Origin: UBA4971 sp900019985
Lineage (GTDB): Bacteria; Bacillota; SHA-98; UBA4971
DNA length: 64,000 bases
Direction: 5' to 3'
Assembly: GCA_050949175.1 (NCBI GenBank)
Contig: JBMNFG010000006.1
Location: 30,214-94,213, forward strand
Shown: positions 24,525-32,981 of the stretch, in pieces
How positions within the stretch are numbered: position 1 is the first letter of the stretch
Layout: every line of letters begins with the position of its first letter
Position numbers and translations under genes: made by a program
Notes under the pieces: generated by a model
Seen by the model: the letters and a program-made list of their open reading frames with translations, nothing else
What the model was told of the DNA's origin: nothing
Database searches by the model: none

Positions 24525-25256
24525 GTGGGAGGCAGGAGAGACGTGATAACGCTAAAGGATATCAAGGCAAATCCTACGTTTCAGACGTTGATTCGTAGGA
24601 CTAATGAATACTTATCTATGCTGGGTTATACAGAACACGGTTTGCGGCATGTAACATATGTTTCTACCATGACCGCATATATCTTGGAAACGTTGGGGCA
24701 TGACAAGCGTACGGTTGAATTAGGTGCAATAGCAGGGTATTTGCATGACATTGGCAATATGCATAATCGTAAGCACCACGGGCCCACAGGCGCAAACATC
24801 GTCTATTATGAACTTCGCAGGATTGGAATGCCTCTGGAGGAAATCTGTGATATAACCATCGCCATTGCCAATCATGAAGAGGAGATCGGTGTCCCCGTAA
24901 CTCCGATTACAGCGGCACTGGTAATCGCTGATAAGAGTGATGCCCACAGAACGAGAGTAGGCAGGGTGCCCTGTGTTGATATACATGACAGAGTCAACCA
25001 CGCAATCACCGATACTTCTCTCGTAGTAAACCGTGATGATTGCAGCATTACGCTTGAGCTGGCATTCGATACCGGGGAATGCCAGATAATGGATTATTTC
25101 ACGATCTATCTGACAAGGATGGAAATGTGTCAACAAGCTGCAGCTCTATTAGGGTGTACGTTCAGACTCATCATAAACGGGCTCGAGCTTATCGGGGACA
25201 GTGCCTGTGCTCCGGAGCTAAGGCCTGCGGCCGGTGAAGGATGCCCCATTCAGTAG
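24525..25256 (+). CDS. HD-domain phosphohydrolase-like protein
   Basis: 243 residues (GTG 24525; GTG 24543 is an alternative with AGGAG close by). The HD metal motif is clear: EHGLRHVTYV, GYLHDIGNMHNRKHHGPTGA and IANHEEEIG give the spaced His, His-Asp and late metal ligands; AALVIADKSDAHRTR follows. Such proteins hydrolyse phosphate esters or nucleotides; the substrate is unknown. The 3' end overlaps the convergent Gx-transporter gene by 39 bp. Confidence in the family is good, in the function low. Confidence 0.82.
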   Translation: MGGRRDVITLKDIKANPTFQTLIRRTNEYLSMLGYTEHGLRHVTYVSTMTAYILETLGHDKRTVELGAIAGYLHDIGNMHNRKHHGPTGANIVYYELRRIGMPLEEICDITIAIANHEEEIGVPVTPITAALVIADKSDAHRTRVGRVPCVDIHDRVNHAITDTSLVVNRDDCSITLELAFDTGECQIMDYFTIYLTRMEMCQQAAALLGCTFRLIINGLELIGDSACAPELRPAAGEGCPIQ

Positions 25257-25778
25257 GTACCGGACGACATAGCCTGCAGTCAAGCCTACGAAGAATCCTG
25301 TAGCAACTCCTGCAATCAGCAGGGCAGGGAGATAATAGAATATTCCACTGGTTTTCAGGACGAACCATGCGACAAGAAGCTGGCCGATGTTATGAGCCAC
25401 TGCTCCCAGTATGCTTATGCCTGTAAACCCCAGGAGATGGCTGAGTTGTGTGTACGCCAGAGACATTACCAGTGTAGCGAAGATTCCTCCTACAATGCTA
25501 AAAGCGAAGCCGGTGAGCCTGCCTGACAGCAGAGAAGCGATGAGTGTCCTTAGGGCAACTACGACCAGAGCGTCGTAAGGGCCTCCCAGGACTATGGCTA
25601 TTAGGGTTATGATGTTGGCGAGCCCAAGCTTAGCACCTGGAACAGGTAAAGCTGCAGGTATCATGCTTTCGACTGCATGGAGGATTAGAGCTACAGCCAC
25701 AAGAAGCGCAAGCCTTGTCATCCTTCTGGTTTTCAATGCTATGTCGCAGGCTTTCAGTGTATTCAACTCCTGTTTCAA
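25218..25778 (-). CDS. Gx transporter family membrane protein (Hpre_diP_synt_I)
   Basis: 186 residues, five to six membrane helices, with ESMIPAALPVPGAKLGLANIITL, the core motif of the family historically labelled heptaprenyl diphosphate synthase component I but now viewed as a small membrane transporter. It begins 7 bp after the NusG_II gene in the same direction, a pairing common in Clostridia. TTG 25778 is used; the true start may be slightly downstream. The substrate is unknown. Confidence 0.82.
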   Translation of the reverse strand: MKQELNTLKACDIALKTRRMTRLALLVAVALILHAVESMIPAALPVPGAKLGLANIITLIAIVLGGPYDALVVVALRTLIASLLSGRLTGFAFSIVGGIFATLVMSLAYTQLSHLLGFTGISILGAVAHNIGQLLVAWFVLKTSGIFYYLPALLIAGVATGFFVGLTAGYVVRYLLNGASFTGRRP

Positions 25779-25784
25779 AACACA

Positions 25785-26237
25785 CTAGTATGTGATGGCA
25801 TCCAGACTCGGTTCCAGGGTATGTTCGGCCTCAGTGCCTTCAATACGAACGACGAGCCTGTTGGGTAAGCACACTATGGACTGTCCCGGCCGGCTTATCC
25901 AGCCTGTTCGTACACACGTTTTATCCAGGCAAGTGGATGCCGTGATTCTTGCTTTACCGCTTTCCGAAACCTCTAAGGTGGCTTCATGACCTTCATCTGT
26001 TTGTACTGCAAAAGTCAAAGAGCCTGAGATTTTAGAAAAAGGAATGGTTTCCAGTCTCTTGCTGTTAACTTCCACGATCACTGCATTGGACGGAGAGGCG
26101 AATCCATCTTCTGCTTGGCCAGGCCTAAGCTGTGCAGTTGCAAGCACAATAGAAGCCAGCACAATTATACCGGCCAAGAGAATGTCAGTTGCTCTCAGAA
26201 CTTTCTTCCGGTCTCGTCTACGCACGTTAAATGTCAC
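25785..26237 (-). CDS. NusG domain II-containing membrane-anchored protein
   Basis: 150 residues. One N-terminal hydrophobic segment (~residues 17-35) anchors the protein; the outside part is the NusG_II domain with its hallmark CLDKTCVRTGWISRPGQSIV...CLPNRLVV containing three conserved cysteines. Such proteins accompany Gx transporters and FMN-linked electron-transfer systems. It is not the transcription factor NusG. GTG start. Confidence 0.85.
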   Translation of the reverse strand: MTFNVRRRDRKKVLRATDILLAGIIVLASIVLATAQLRPGQAEDGFASPSNAVIVEVNSKRLETIPFSKISGSLTFAVQTDEGHEATLEVSESGKARITASTCLDKTCVRTGWISRPGQSIVCLPNRLVVRIEGTEAEHTLEPSLDAITY

Positions 26238-26355
26238 ATCCCGTACTGGGTCTCATTATGTTTCGCATATACATGTTATCGTACGTGTTCAAGTATCGCT
26301 ATGGGTAACAGTGCCAGGCAGGCCCGGTGAAGTAGATGGCGGCAAAAAAGGAGTT

Positions 26356-26407
26356 CATGAAAACACAGAGCGCAAAACCTTTCCAAAAGGCCGGTCTTGC
26401 GCTCTTT
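26356..26407 (-). terminator. Intrinsic terminator for the FmdB-like gene
   Basis: Minus strand: AGAGCGCAA arm, interrupted stem through ACC/GGT, then TTGCGCTCT followed by GTGTTTTC. It lies just past the zinc-ribbon gene stop and before the NusG_II gene. Confidence 0.6.
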
Positions 26408-26427
26408 AGCTCAAGCTTGGAAAATCT

Positions 26428-26682
26428 CTAGCTGCCTGTAGCATCCAAGCTGTTAGCACTTGATGTGTCCTTGCGCTCGCTGTCGGCTCTTTTCTTGTAA
26501 TCATCGCTACGGTTGTCAGTAACATAGAACCCGGATCCTTTGAAGATAATGCCTACATTTCTGCTAATGAGCCGTTTTACAGGACTGCCACACTTCGGAC
26601 AGTGTGAGAGAGGCTCATCCGACATGCGCTGGAATTCTTCAAACACTCCGCATTTCTGGCACATGTATTCATAGGTTGGCAT
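26428..26682 (-). CDS. FmdB-family zinc ribbon protein
   Basis: 84 residues from the ATG at 26682 (MPTYEY, the invariant start of this family, with GAGGAGGG upstream; a longer reading from 26703 is not supported). Zinc ligands are CQKCG and CPKCG, and SGFYVTDN follows at the usual distance. The tail is Ser/Lys/Asp-rich. Family members are small regulatory or maturation proteins without a settled role. Confidence 0.88.
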   Translation of the reverse strand: MPTYEYMCQKCGVFEEFQRMSDEPLSHCPKCGSPVKRLISRNVGIIFKGSGFYVTDNRSDDYKKRADSERKDTSSANSLDATGS

Positions 26683-26836
26683 ATCGCGATATTCCCTCCT
26701 CAATAAATGTGGCGCATTCAGGTGACACGCGTGTACGAGTCACCCAGACTACGCCACTAAGATCCATTTGCAATTCTATCTATTAAAATAGTATATGTAT
26801 AAGCAACTTGCCTGTCAATACCGCCGGTTCCAAGGC

Positions 26837-27499
26837 TCAGACAGAAAATGACATCCTGACTGCCAGTAGGTCGTCTACTGTGATCTCTACAACCCAAATA
26901 CCGGGAAGGTCAATAGGGGCAGGCACACCCCATCCCGGCCTGACATGCAAAGGAAGGCCGGACGTAGTGGGAACCGGTAAGCCATGCATAGACATAAACG
27001 CGGGCAATTCATCTTCACGATAGAGGACCCCGTCCGGCCTGTACCATCTGATCGTCTGGTAATGATACGAGTCATCGGGCATGTCCCACTCGACCCATGC
27101 TATGACCTGTATATCATCTGGTGTGTAATTCCACTCTCTCGTAACAGGTTGGCTTTGCATGTCCAGGGCAGGTGCCAGAGCAGCTTCAAGCACAAACGGA
27201 CTGTAAACGCGACAGTACGGAACCAGTTTGATCTTTGGTATATCGCCGGATCCCAAAGGAATCGTTGTTTCAATGGAATGGTGTTCAGGCGAACCTACGA
27301 TTATGTCATACTCGCCGGTCGGTACCTTCATTTTCTGCAGTTCAGCCAGGGTATAAGCTTTTCCTTCGAAAACAACTACAGCGTCATCCACAGTTTCCCC
27401 GGACCAGGAATCAACGAAGGGGTTTTCGCACCCTGAGATGACCAAGGCTAACAAGGCTATGGATACGAAAGCAAGGAGGCGTTTTGTTATTCTATTCAC
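26837..27499 (-). CDS. Hypothetical lipoprotein
   Basis: 220 residues with a signal sequence and lipobox (LVISGC, Cys at ~24), so it should be lipid-anchored outside the membrane. The rest has no motif I recognise: a beta-rich start (VVVFEGKAYTLAELQKMKVPTGEYDIIVGS) resembling carboxypeptidase-regulatory-like folds, and a Trp-rich second half. Stands alone, divergent from the TAXI operon. Confidence 0.7.
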   Translation of the reverse strand: MNRITKRLLAFVSIALLALVISGCENPFVDSWSGETVDDAVVVFEGKAYTLAELQKMKVPTGEYDIIVGSPEHHSIETTIPLGSGDIPKIKLVPYCRVYSPFVLEAALAPALDMQSQPVTREWNYTPDDIQVIAWVEWDMPDDSYHYQTIRWYRPDGVLYREDELPAFMSMHGLPVPTTSGLPLHVRPGWGVPAPIDLPGIWVVEITVDDLLAVRMSFSV

Positions 27500-27822
27500 A
27501 GAAAGCTCTCTCCCTTCAAGCTAACGGTAACTGCATAAAGGGGCGATAGATCATGTGGAAGCACAGGAACCGTTCAACCTGAAAAAACTGCCGCATCGTA
27601 TATAATGATATTTGGCAGCATCTCCACTGGATATCTAAGGTAGTGACAGAGGTATTGAAATTAGCTCCAATAAATGAGAGAATAACCCCTATAAACAAAT
27701 ACTAACACTTAGGCCGTGACGAAGCAAGGCTTTAGATGCGCAGCAGCCGAGTGTACATAAAAGAAGGGAGTAGGATAGCAGTGCAACAGAAGGAATTTAC
27801 ATAGGCTTGTAGAATGTAGAAT

Positions 27823-27850
27823 TTGTCATTGCAGGAATTTACTCTATTAT
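27823..27850 (+). promoter_or_regulatory. Candidate promoter of the TAXI/Hdr/Kor/Suc operon
   Basis: -35 TTGTCA (27823-27828), 16-bp spacer, -10 TATTAT (27845-27850), 67 bp before the TAXI gene. No gene was found in the rest of 27500-27916, and no terminator that would suggest attenuation. Confidence 0.45.
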
Positions 27851-27916
27851 CCGAATATAATAGCAATAACCGGTTGAAACAACATAATCAAGCTCTAGAA
27901 GAATTAGGAGGTTGAG

Positions 27917-28879
27917 ATGATGAGAAGGCTTCTATTAGCGGGTGTTGTTGTGTGTCTTGTTTTTGTCATGACTATCCCGTCTTTTGCAGCTACTGCTCAC
28001 CTAGTTATGGCGACAGGCGGCACCGCAGGCACTTACTATCCCCTAGGGGGAGCAATGTCTCAGATTATTAACTCAAAAGTGAAAGATGTCAACGTCAGCG
28101 TCCAGAGCACGGGGGCTTCTGTTGCGAATATCAGAATGATTCAAAACGGAGAAGTGGACCTTGCCTTAGTCCAGACAGATATAGCTGACTATGCCTGGAA
28201 CGGGACTGAGATGTTCGAAAGCGATGGGAAGCTCCAGGGATTTGCAGTTATTGCATCGCTGTATCCGGAATTGATACAGGTCGTGGTACGGGAGGAGTCA
28301 GGGATTAATTCCATTGCAGACCTGAAGGGTAAGAAGGTATCTGTAGGTGCTCCCGGCAGCGGTACTGAGGCGAATGCAAGACAGCTTCTGGAGACTTACG
28401 GCCTTGAATACAAGGACCTTGCTCAGGTCCAGTACTTGAGCTTCGCAGAGTCAGCAGAGGCATTTAAAGACAGACACATCGATGCCTTCTTTGTGACGGG
28501 AGGCATACCCAACGCGGGTATACAGGATACCGCTACGATGCACAGGATAAGCATTCTCTCTGTTTCTGATGAGATGTTTGAGAAGCTCCATGACAGCTAC
28601 GGGTTTTACGGCCAGGCACTGATTCCCGCAGGTTGCTATATTAACCAGGCTGAGGATGTCCAGACTGTTGCTGTACAAGCTGTGCTTATCGCACGAGCCG
28701 ATTTGGATGCTGATATTGTATACAATATGACTGCTGCATTGTTCGATAACCTTCCTGAACTCGCACAAGGCCACGCAAAAGGCCAAGAAATCAGTTTGGA
28801 AGGTGCACTGGTAGGAGTGAGTACACCGTTACATCCCGGTGCTGAGAAGTACTTCAAGGAAAAGGGTGTTCTGAACTAG
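27917..28879 (+). CDS. TAXI-family TRAP transporter substrate-binding protein
   Basis: 320 residues, signal peptide of ~24 residues (ends PSFAATA). The mature protein starts with the TAXI signature MATGGTAGTYYPLGGAMSQ, continues through QSTGASVANIRMIQNGEVDLA, and ends PLHPGAEKYFKEKG. AGGAGGTTGAG precedes the ATG. TAXI proteins are extracytoplasmic; a Thermus homologue was crystallised with glutamate/glutamine, and dicarboxylate ligands are known in the family. First gene of the 19-kb metabolic operon, so its ligand may be the substrate of the downstream 2-oxoacid/succinate enzymes. Confidence 0.93.
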   Translation: MMRRLLLAGVVVCLVFVMTIPSFAATAHLVMATGGTAGTYYPLGGAMSQIINSKVKDVNVSVQSTGASVANIRMIQNGEVDLALVQTDIADYAWNGTEMFESDGKLQGFAVIASLYPELIQVVVREESGINSIADLKGKKVSVGAPGSGTEANARQLLETYGLEYKDLAQVQYLSFAESAEAFKDRHIDAFFVTGGIPNAGIQDTATMHRISILSVSDEMFEKLHDSYGFYGQALIPAGCYINQAEDVQTVAVQAVLIARADLDADIVYNMTAALFDNLPELAQGHAKGQEISLEGALVGVSTPLHPGAEKYFKEKGVLN

Positions 28880-28974
28880 AAGTTCAGCATGGCAGTGGCC
28901 CAAGAAGTATAGGGCCGCTGTGAAATCCGGAGGAGGTAGCGGAGACTTGCCGGGCGTGCCGGGGGATTGCCGGC

Positions 28975-29541
28975 ATGCCCGGCTGTCAGAATGATCACCG
29001 CAACTTTCACCATGTCATGAGGATTCAAAGACCCGCCATTTTATTAATCGCTGTAGGAATCGTCCTTTTGATCGTTTTCCTTCCCACAGGCCTGGTCCTT
29101 AAGGTTGAGGAGATGCGTTCTCCTGCCTGTCTGTATCAGGTGCCTGTCAGAGAAGGGGATGAGTTTACTTTGGAGTTCATCCACTCAGTTCAAAGGACGC
29201 CTGTTAAAGAGGTCTTTAGAATCGATGGAAAAGGCAGTATATACCTTATTGAGACAGAGTATCAATCTTTCGGGGCGGGTTTGCCCACTATGCCGGATGT
29301 TGGAGCCGAGGTAGAGGTAGAGGGTGGGAAGATTCGCATCACCGGTATGCGCCGGAAAATTGACCAGTTCTTAGTTGCCGTCAGCCCGGTTCCGGGCCAT
29401 GCCCTTACTGTTGGAGGAGAAAAGGTAGAATTGGCAAGCCTTGCCCAACCGGGGACCGGTCTTCTGATAAGAGTGGCGCGTGAGCGTCTTTTGGCAGCTT
29501 TTGTAGGGAGGAGATATGAGTGGACGAGAAAAAGGATCTGA
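28975..29541 (+). CDS. DUF1850 protein of TAXI-TRAP operon
   Basis: 188 residues with one N-terminal membrane segment (~residues 19-40) and an exposed beta-rich domain with FTLEFIHSVQRTPVKEVFRI, the DUF1850 signature. Such proteins sit between the TAXI binding protein and permease in many genomes; the role is unknown but presumably belongs to transport. ATG 28975 has GGGGGA upstream; an internal ATG at 29017 is possible. The 3' end overlaps the permease gene by 22 bp. Confidence 0.8.
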   Translation: MPGCQNDHRNFHHVMRIQRPAILLIAVGIVLLIVFLPTGLVLKVEEMRSPACLYQVPVREGDEFTLEFIHSVQRTPVKEVFRIDGKGSIYLIETEYQSFGAGLPTMPDVGAEVEVEGGKIRITGMRRKIDQFLVAVSPVPGHALTVGGEKVELASLAQPGTGLLIRVARERLLAAFVGRRYEWTRKRI

Positions 29542-31508
29542 GGAACACAAAAGATGTGAATGTAGACGCTTACGAAGTTGTAAGTGATGAAGAGATTGAA
29601 GAAGTCTTAATGAAATATGACAGGGAGTCGGCTTATCGGAGGATTCCGGGGACTTATTCTTTAGTGATTTCAGTGATCGCGATTGCCTTTTCCCTTTTTC
29701 ACCTGTACACAGCAGCTTTCGGGGTACTTCCGGCACAGATACAAAGGGCGGTCCATTTAGGGTTTGGCCTTGTGTTGACATATCTTCTTTACCCCGCAAC
29801 ACGAAAAGGTGTACACAAGCTCGCCTGGTATGATGTTGGCCTTGCCCTCCTGGCTCTTTTCGTCATGAGCTATCCGGTATGGAACTTCCATTCCCTGCTT
29901 ATTAGGGCAGGGGCATATACCACACTGGATATTGTAATCGGTGCAATAGGCATCCTCCTGGTGCTGGAGGCGACCAGGAGAGTTGTGGGAATACCCATCC
30001 TCGTTGTGGTAAGCGTCGCTTTAGCATACTGCTACTTCGGACGCTACATACCCGGGTTTTTCGGACACAGAGGTGCTTCTTTGCAAAGGCTTGTAAGCCA
30101 CATGTTTTACACTACTGAAGGGATATTCGGCATTCCTTTGGGAGTGTCATCTGTATTTATATTTCTTTTTATACTATTTGGAGCCTTTCTTGAAAAGACA
30201 GGCATAGGACAGTTCTTCATTGATATTTCCAATTCCATCGCAGGGCATGCTGCAGGCGGGCCTGCAAAGGTTGCCGTTATCACCAGTGCATTTGAAGGAA
30301 CTGTGTCAGGAAGCTCAGTTGCCAACACGGTAGGATCAGGAAGCTTCACCATTCCTATGATGAAGAGGTTAGGTTATAGGCCTGAGTTTGCAGGTGCAGT
30401 AGAGGCAGCAGCTTCGACCGGTGGGCAGATAATGCCTCCCATAATGGGTGCTGCAGCGTTTTTGATGGCGGAATTCATTGGAGTCCCGTATATTCAGATA
30501 GTGAAATCCGCAGTAATTCCTGCGATCCTTTATTTTGCCGGTGTGTTCATTGTAGTTCACCTTGAGGCAAAGAAAACAGGGCTGAAAGGGCTGGATCGAG
30601 ATAAGCTGCCTAGGTTTTGGACGATCATGCGTGAGCGGGGCCAGCTTTTTCTCCCTCTTGTGATAATCGTTTACCTGCTTGTCACAGGAAGCACTCCGAT
30701 GAAAGCAGCTCTCTGGGGGCTTGTAGTGGCAGTCCTTGCCAGTTTTCTCTCGAGCGCAACCAGGATGAAGCGGGGAGATATCTTGTCTGCTTTAGAAATG
30801 GGAGCAAGAAATGCTTTAGGTGTGGTGGTAGCTTGTGCAGCCGCAGGCATGATAGTGGGAACTGTGACCCTGACCGGACTCGGGCTTAAACTTGCCACAG
30901 GCCTCATAGAACTTGCTCGTGGCCAGCTGTTGCCCACTTTAATCTTTACTATGCTGACCTCACTTGTGCTGGGTATGGGAGCTCCTACTACAGCTAACTA
31001 TGTCATAACATCAACGATTGCAGCTCCTGCACTCATGAAGCTCGGGGTTCCGGTTATTGCTGCCCATATGTTCGCATTCTATTTCGGCATAGTTGCAGAC
31101 CTTACTCCTCCTGTAGCTCTTGCAGCTATGGCAGGCGCAGGGATAGCAAAGGCCAACCCTTTGAGGACAGGTGTTGAGTCTACGAAGCTTGCAATCGCGG
31201 CGTTTCTCGTGCCGTATTTCTTCGTATATTCTCCCACTTTGTTGCTCATTGGGGATGTGTCATGGATGTACACGCTCCGCATTGTAGCAGGTGCGCTCTT
31301 AGGCATGGTGGGACTCGGTGCAGCTGCTGAGGCGTGGCTGCTTACTCATACCACGCCCATTGAAAGGGTCCTGCTTCTCGTAGGCGGCCTATCACTTATC
31401 CATCCGAGCTTAACTACGGATATCATCGGACTTGTGTTCATAGGCACAGTCTACTTCATCCAAAAAACGCGCGTATCGCGGGAAAGCCCTGAAAGCGTAG
31501 GGTCATAG
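29520..31508 (+). CDS. TRAP transporter permease, fused DctQ-DctM (TAXI type)
   Basis: 662 residues, ~16-18 membrane segments. The N-terminal part (to ~residue 190) holds the four-helix DctQ-like region; the remainder is DctM-like with EGTVSGSSVANTVGSGSFTIP, TGGQIMPPIMGAAAFLMAEF and GMGAPTTANYVITSTIAAPAL, the signatures of fused TAXI-type permeases. The GTG at 29520 has GGGAGGAG upstream. It completes a three-gene importer. Confidence 0.93.
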   Translation: MDEKKDLRNTKDVNVDAYEVVSDEEIEEVLMKYDRESAYRRIPGTYSLVISVIAIAFSLFHLYTAAFGVLPAQIQRAVHLGFGLVLTYLLYPATRKGVHKLAWYDVGLALLALFVMSYPVWNFHSLLIRAGAYTTLDIVIGAIGILLVLEATRRVVGIPILVVVSVALAYCYFGRYIPGFFGHRGASLQRLVSHMFYTTEGIFGIPLGVSSVFIFLFILFGAFLEKTGIGQFFIDISNSIAGHAAGGPAKVAVITSAFEGTVSGSSVANTVGSGSFTIPMMKRLGYRPEFAGAVEAAASTGGQIMPPIMGAAAFLMAEFIGVPYIQIVKSAVIPAILYFAGVFIVVHLEAKKTGLKGLDRDKLPRFWTIMRERGQLFLPLVIIVYLLVTGSTPMKAALWGLVVAVLASFLSSATRMKRGDILSALEMGARNALGVVVACAAAGMIVGTVTLTGLGLKLATGLIELARGQLLPTLIFTMLTSLVLGMGAPTTANYVITSTIAAPALMKLGVPVIAAHMFAFYFGIVADLTPPVALAAMAGAGIAKANPLRTGVESTKLAIAAFLVPYFFVYSPTLLLIGDVSWMYTLRIVAGALLGMVGLGAAAEAWLLTHTTPIERVLLLVGGLSLIHPSLTTDIIGLVFIGTVYFIQKTRVSRESPESVGS

Positions 31509-31629
31509 GGGCGCACCGGAGAGATCTGACGCAATATTGAAGGAATTGCGACGAGTTTGACGAAAGACTCTATGAAATAGTTGATGCCTCTACACGTAAG
31601 CCTGTTGGCGCGCAGAGGAGAGATGGGGT

Positions 31630-32028
31630 TTGAAGCTGTCACGAGAGGTAATCAATACCGAGGATAAGCGCAAGCTCCAGGATATCAGCGGGGAAGAGGT
31701 TCTATCGTGTTACCAGTGTGGTAAGTGCTCTGCAGGATGTGCAATGACATCAGCGATGGATCTCCTTCCCCACCAGGTTATCAGGCTCTTGCAGTTGGGA
31801 CAGGTACAAGAGGCAGCAAGTTCCAAAACCATATGGGTATGTGCATCATGCCTTGCATGCAGTGCACGTTGTCCCAGAGGCATGAGCCTTGCAAACGTGA
31901 TGGAGTCACTAAGGTCCGTATTCCTTCGTCCCGGCGAAAGGCACTTGAATCCTGCTGACATTCCTTACGAACTACTGGAAACAGTCCCGGAACAAGCTTT
32001 GGTAGCAGCTTTTAGAAAGTACACATAA
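31630..32028 (+). CDS. hdrC: HdrC-like iron-sulfur protein
   Basis: 132 residues. Two [4Fe-4S] motifs, CYQCGKCSAGC and CASCLACSARCPRG, are in the HdrC arrangement. It should carry electrons between HdrA and the HdrB site. TTG start with AGAGATGGGG upstream. Gene order hdrC-hdrB-hdrA with overlap at hdrB/hdrA suggests one complex. In organisms without CoM/CoB the physiological disulfide or acceptor differs from methanogens. Confidence 0.87.
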   Translation: MKLSREVINTEDKRKLQDISGEEVLSCYQCGKCSAGCAMTSAMDLLPHQVIRLLQLGQVQEAASSKTIWVCASCLACSARCPRGMSLANVMESLRSVFLRPGERHLNPADIPYELLETVPEQALVAAFRKYT

Positions 32029-32099
32029 CGCAGCAGCCTTGTTTGGAGATTTGTATTGCCGCATTTCGATAACTGCGGCAGTCTGGAGGGTGGACTCCT

Positions 32100-32981
32100 G
32101 TGGTTTACTCTTACTTCCCCGGCTGTACCCTTCGGGCTAAGGCAAGAGGGTTTGAGTCCTCAACCCTTGCCTCATGTAAGGTTCTAGGTGTATGCCTTGA
32201 AGAATTAGAGGAGTGGCAATGCTGCGGTGCTGCTTTTCCTTTGCAGATTGACAATTCCTTTCCCCTGGTGTCTCCCACTCGTGCCCTTATATCAGCGAAA
32301 AAAGCAGGACGCGACCTGGTTACTTTATGCTCGGCCTGCTTAAACGTCCTGAAAAGGACGAACCACGTAATGCGTGCAGATCTTGATAGGCGCGAGAAGG
32401 TGTGCGCTTTTATTGAAGAGGAATACTCAGGTGAAGTTGAAATCCTTCACCTTCTTGAGGTTCTAAGAGACAGAATAGGTTTTGAAGCACTTGCCCGGAA
32501 GGTTGTCGTGCCTCTTTCCGGGCTTTCTGTTGCAGCGTACTACGGCTGTCTTTTGCTTCGCCCTCCTGAAGAAGTGGGGATTGATGACCCTGAAGCTCCA
32601 ACCATTCTCGAGGAGTTTCTCTCTGCTTTAGGGTGTGATCCTGTTGACTACCCTTACAAGACGGAGTGCTGCGGGAGCTATGTGCTGCTTCAACCCGGAG
32701 AGGCGGCGTTAAGCCCTAGCAGGCTCGTGGTAGAGTCAGCAAAATCCAGAGGAGCTCAGGTGATTGTGACAAGTTGTCCGCTGTGTCAGTTCAATTTGGA
32801 TTATGCACAGTCAGGTAATGCTGAACGGATGGATTACGGCCTTCCTGTCCTTTACTTCACTCAGCTTCTGGCCATTGCTCTCGGACTTGGTGAGGAATCC
32901 CTCAATTTTGAGGAACACATTGTTCCCCCGGGACTCTTGTTTCAGTCTGTCGGGGTACTGGGATGTGGTGGATTGACATGA
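32100..32981 (+). CDS. hdrB: HdrB-like heterodisulfide reductase subunit
   Basis: 293 residues with two CCG domains. Domain 1: FPGCT, EWQCCGAAF, LCSACLN. Domain 2: YYGCLL, TECCGSY, TSCPLCQ. These cysteines ligate the paired non-cubane [4Fe-4S] clusters that reduce disulfides in HdrB; both sets are complete. GTG start, GGAGGGTGG upstream. It overlaps hdrA by 4 bp (ATGA). The real electron acceptor here is not known. Confidence 0.9.
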   Translation: MVYSYFPGCTLRAKARGFESSTLASCKVLGVCLEELEEWQCCGAAFPLQIDNSFPLVSPTRALISAKKAGRDLVTLCSACLNVLKRTNHVMRADLDRREKVCAFIEEEYSGEVEILHLLEVLRDRIGFEALARKVVVPLSGLSVAAYYGCLLLRPPEEVGIDDPEAPTILEEFLSALGCDPVDYPYKTECCGSYVLLQPGEAALSPSRLVVESAKSRGAQVIVTSCPLCQFNLDYAQSGNAERMDYGLPVLYFTQLLAIALGLGEESLNFEEHIVPPGLLFQSVGVLGCGGLT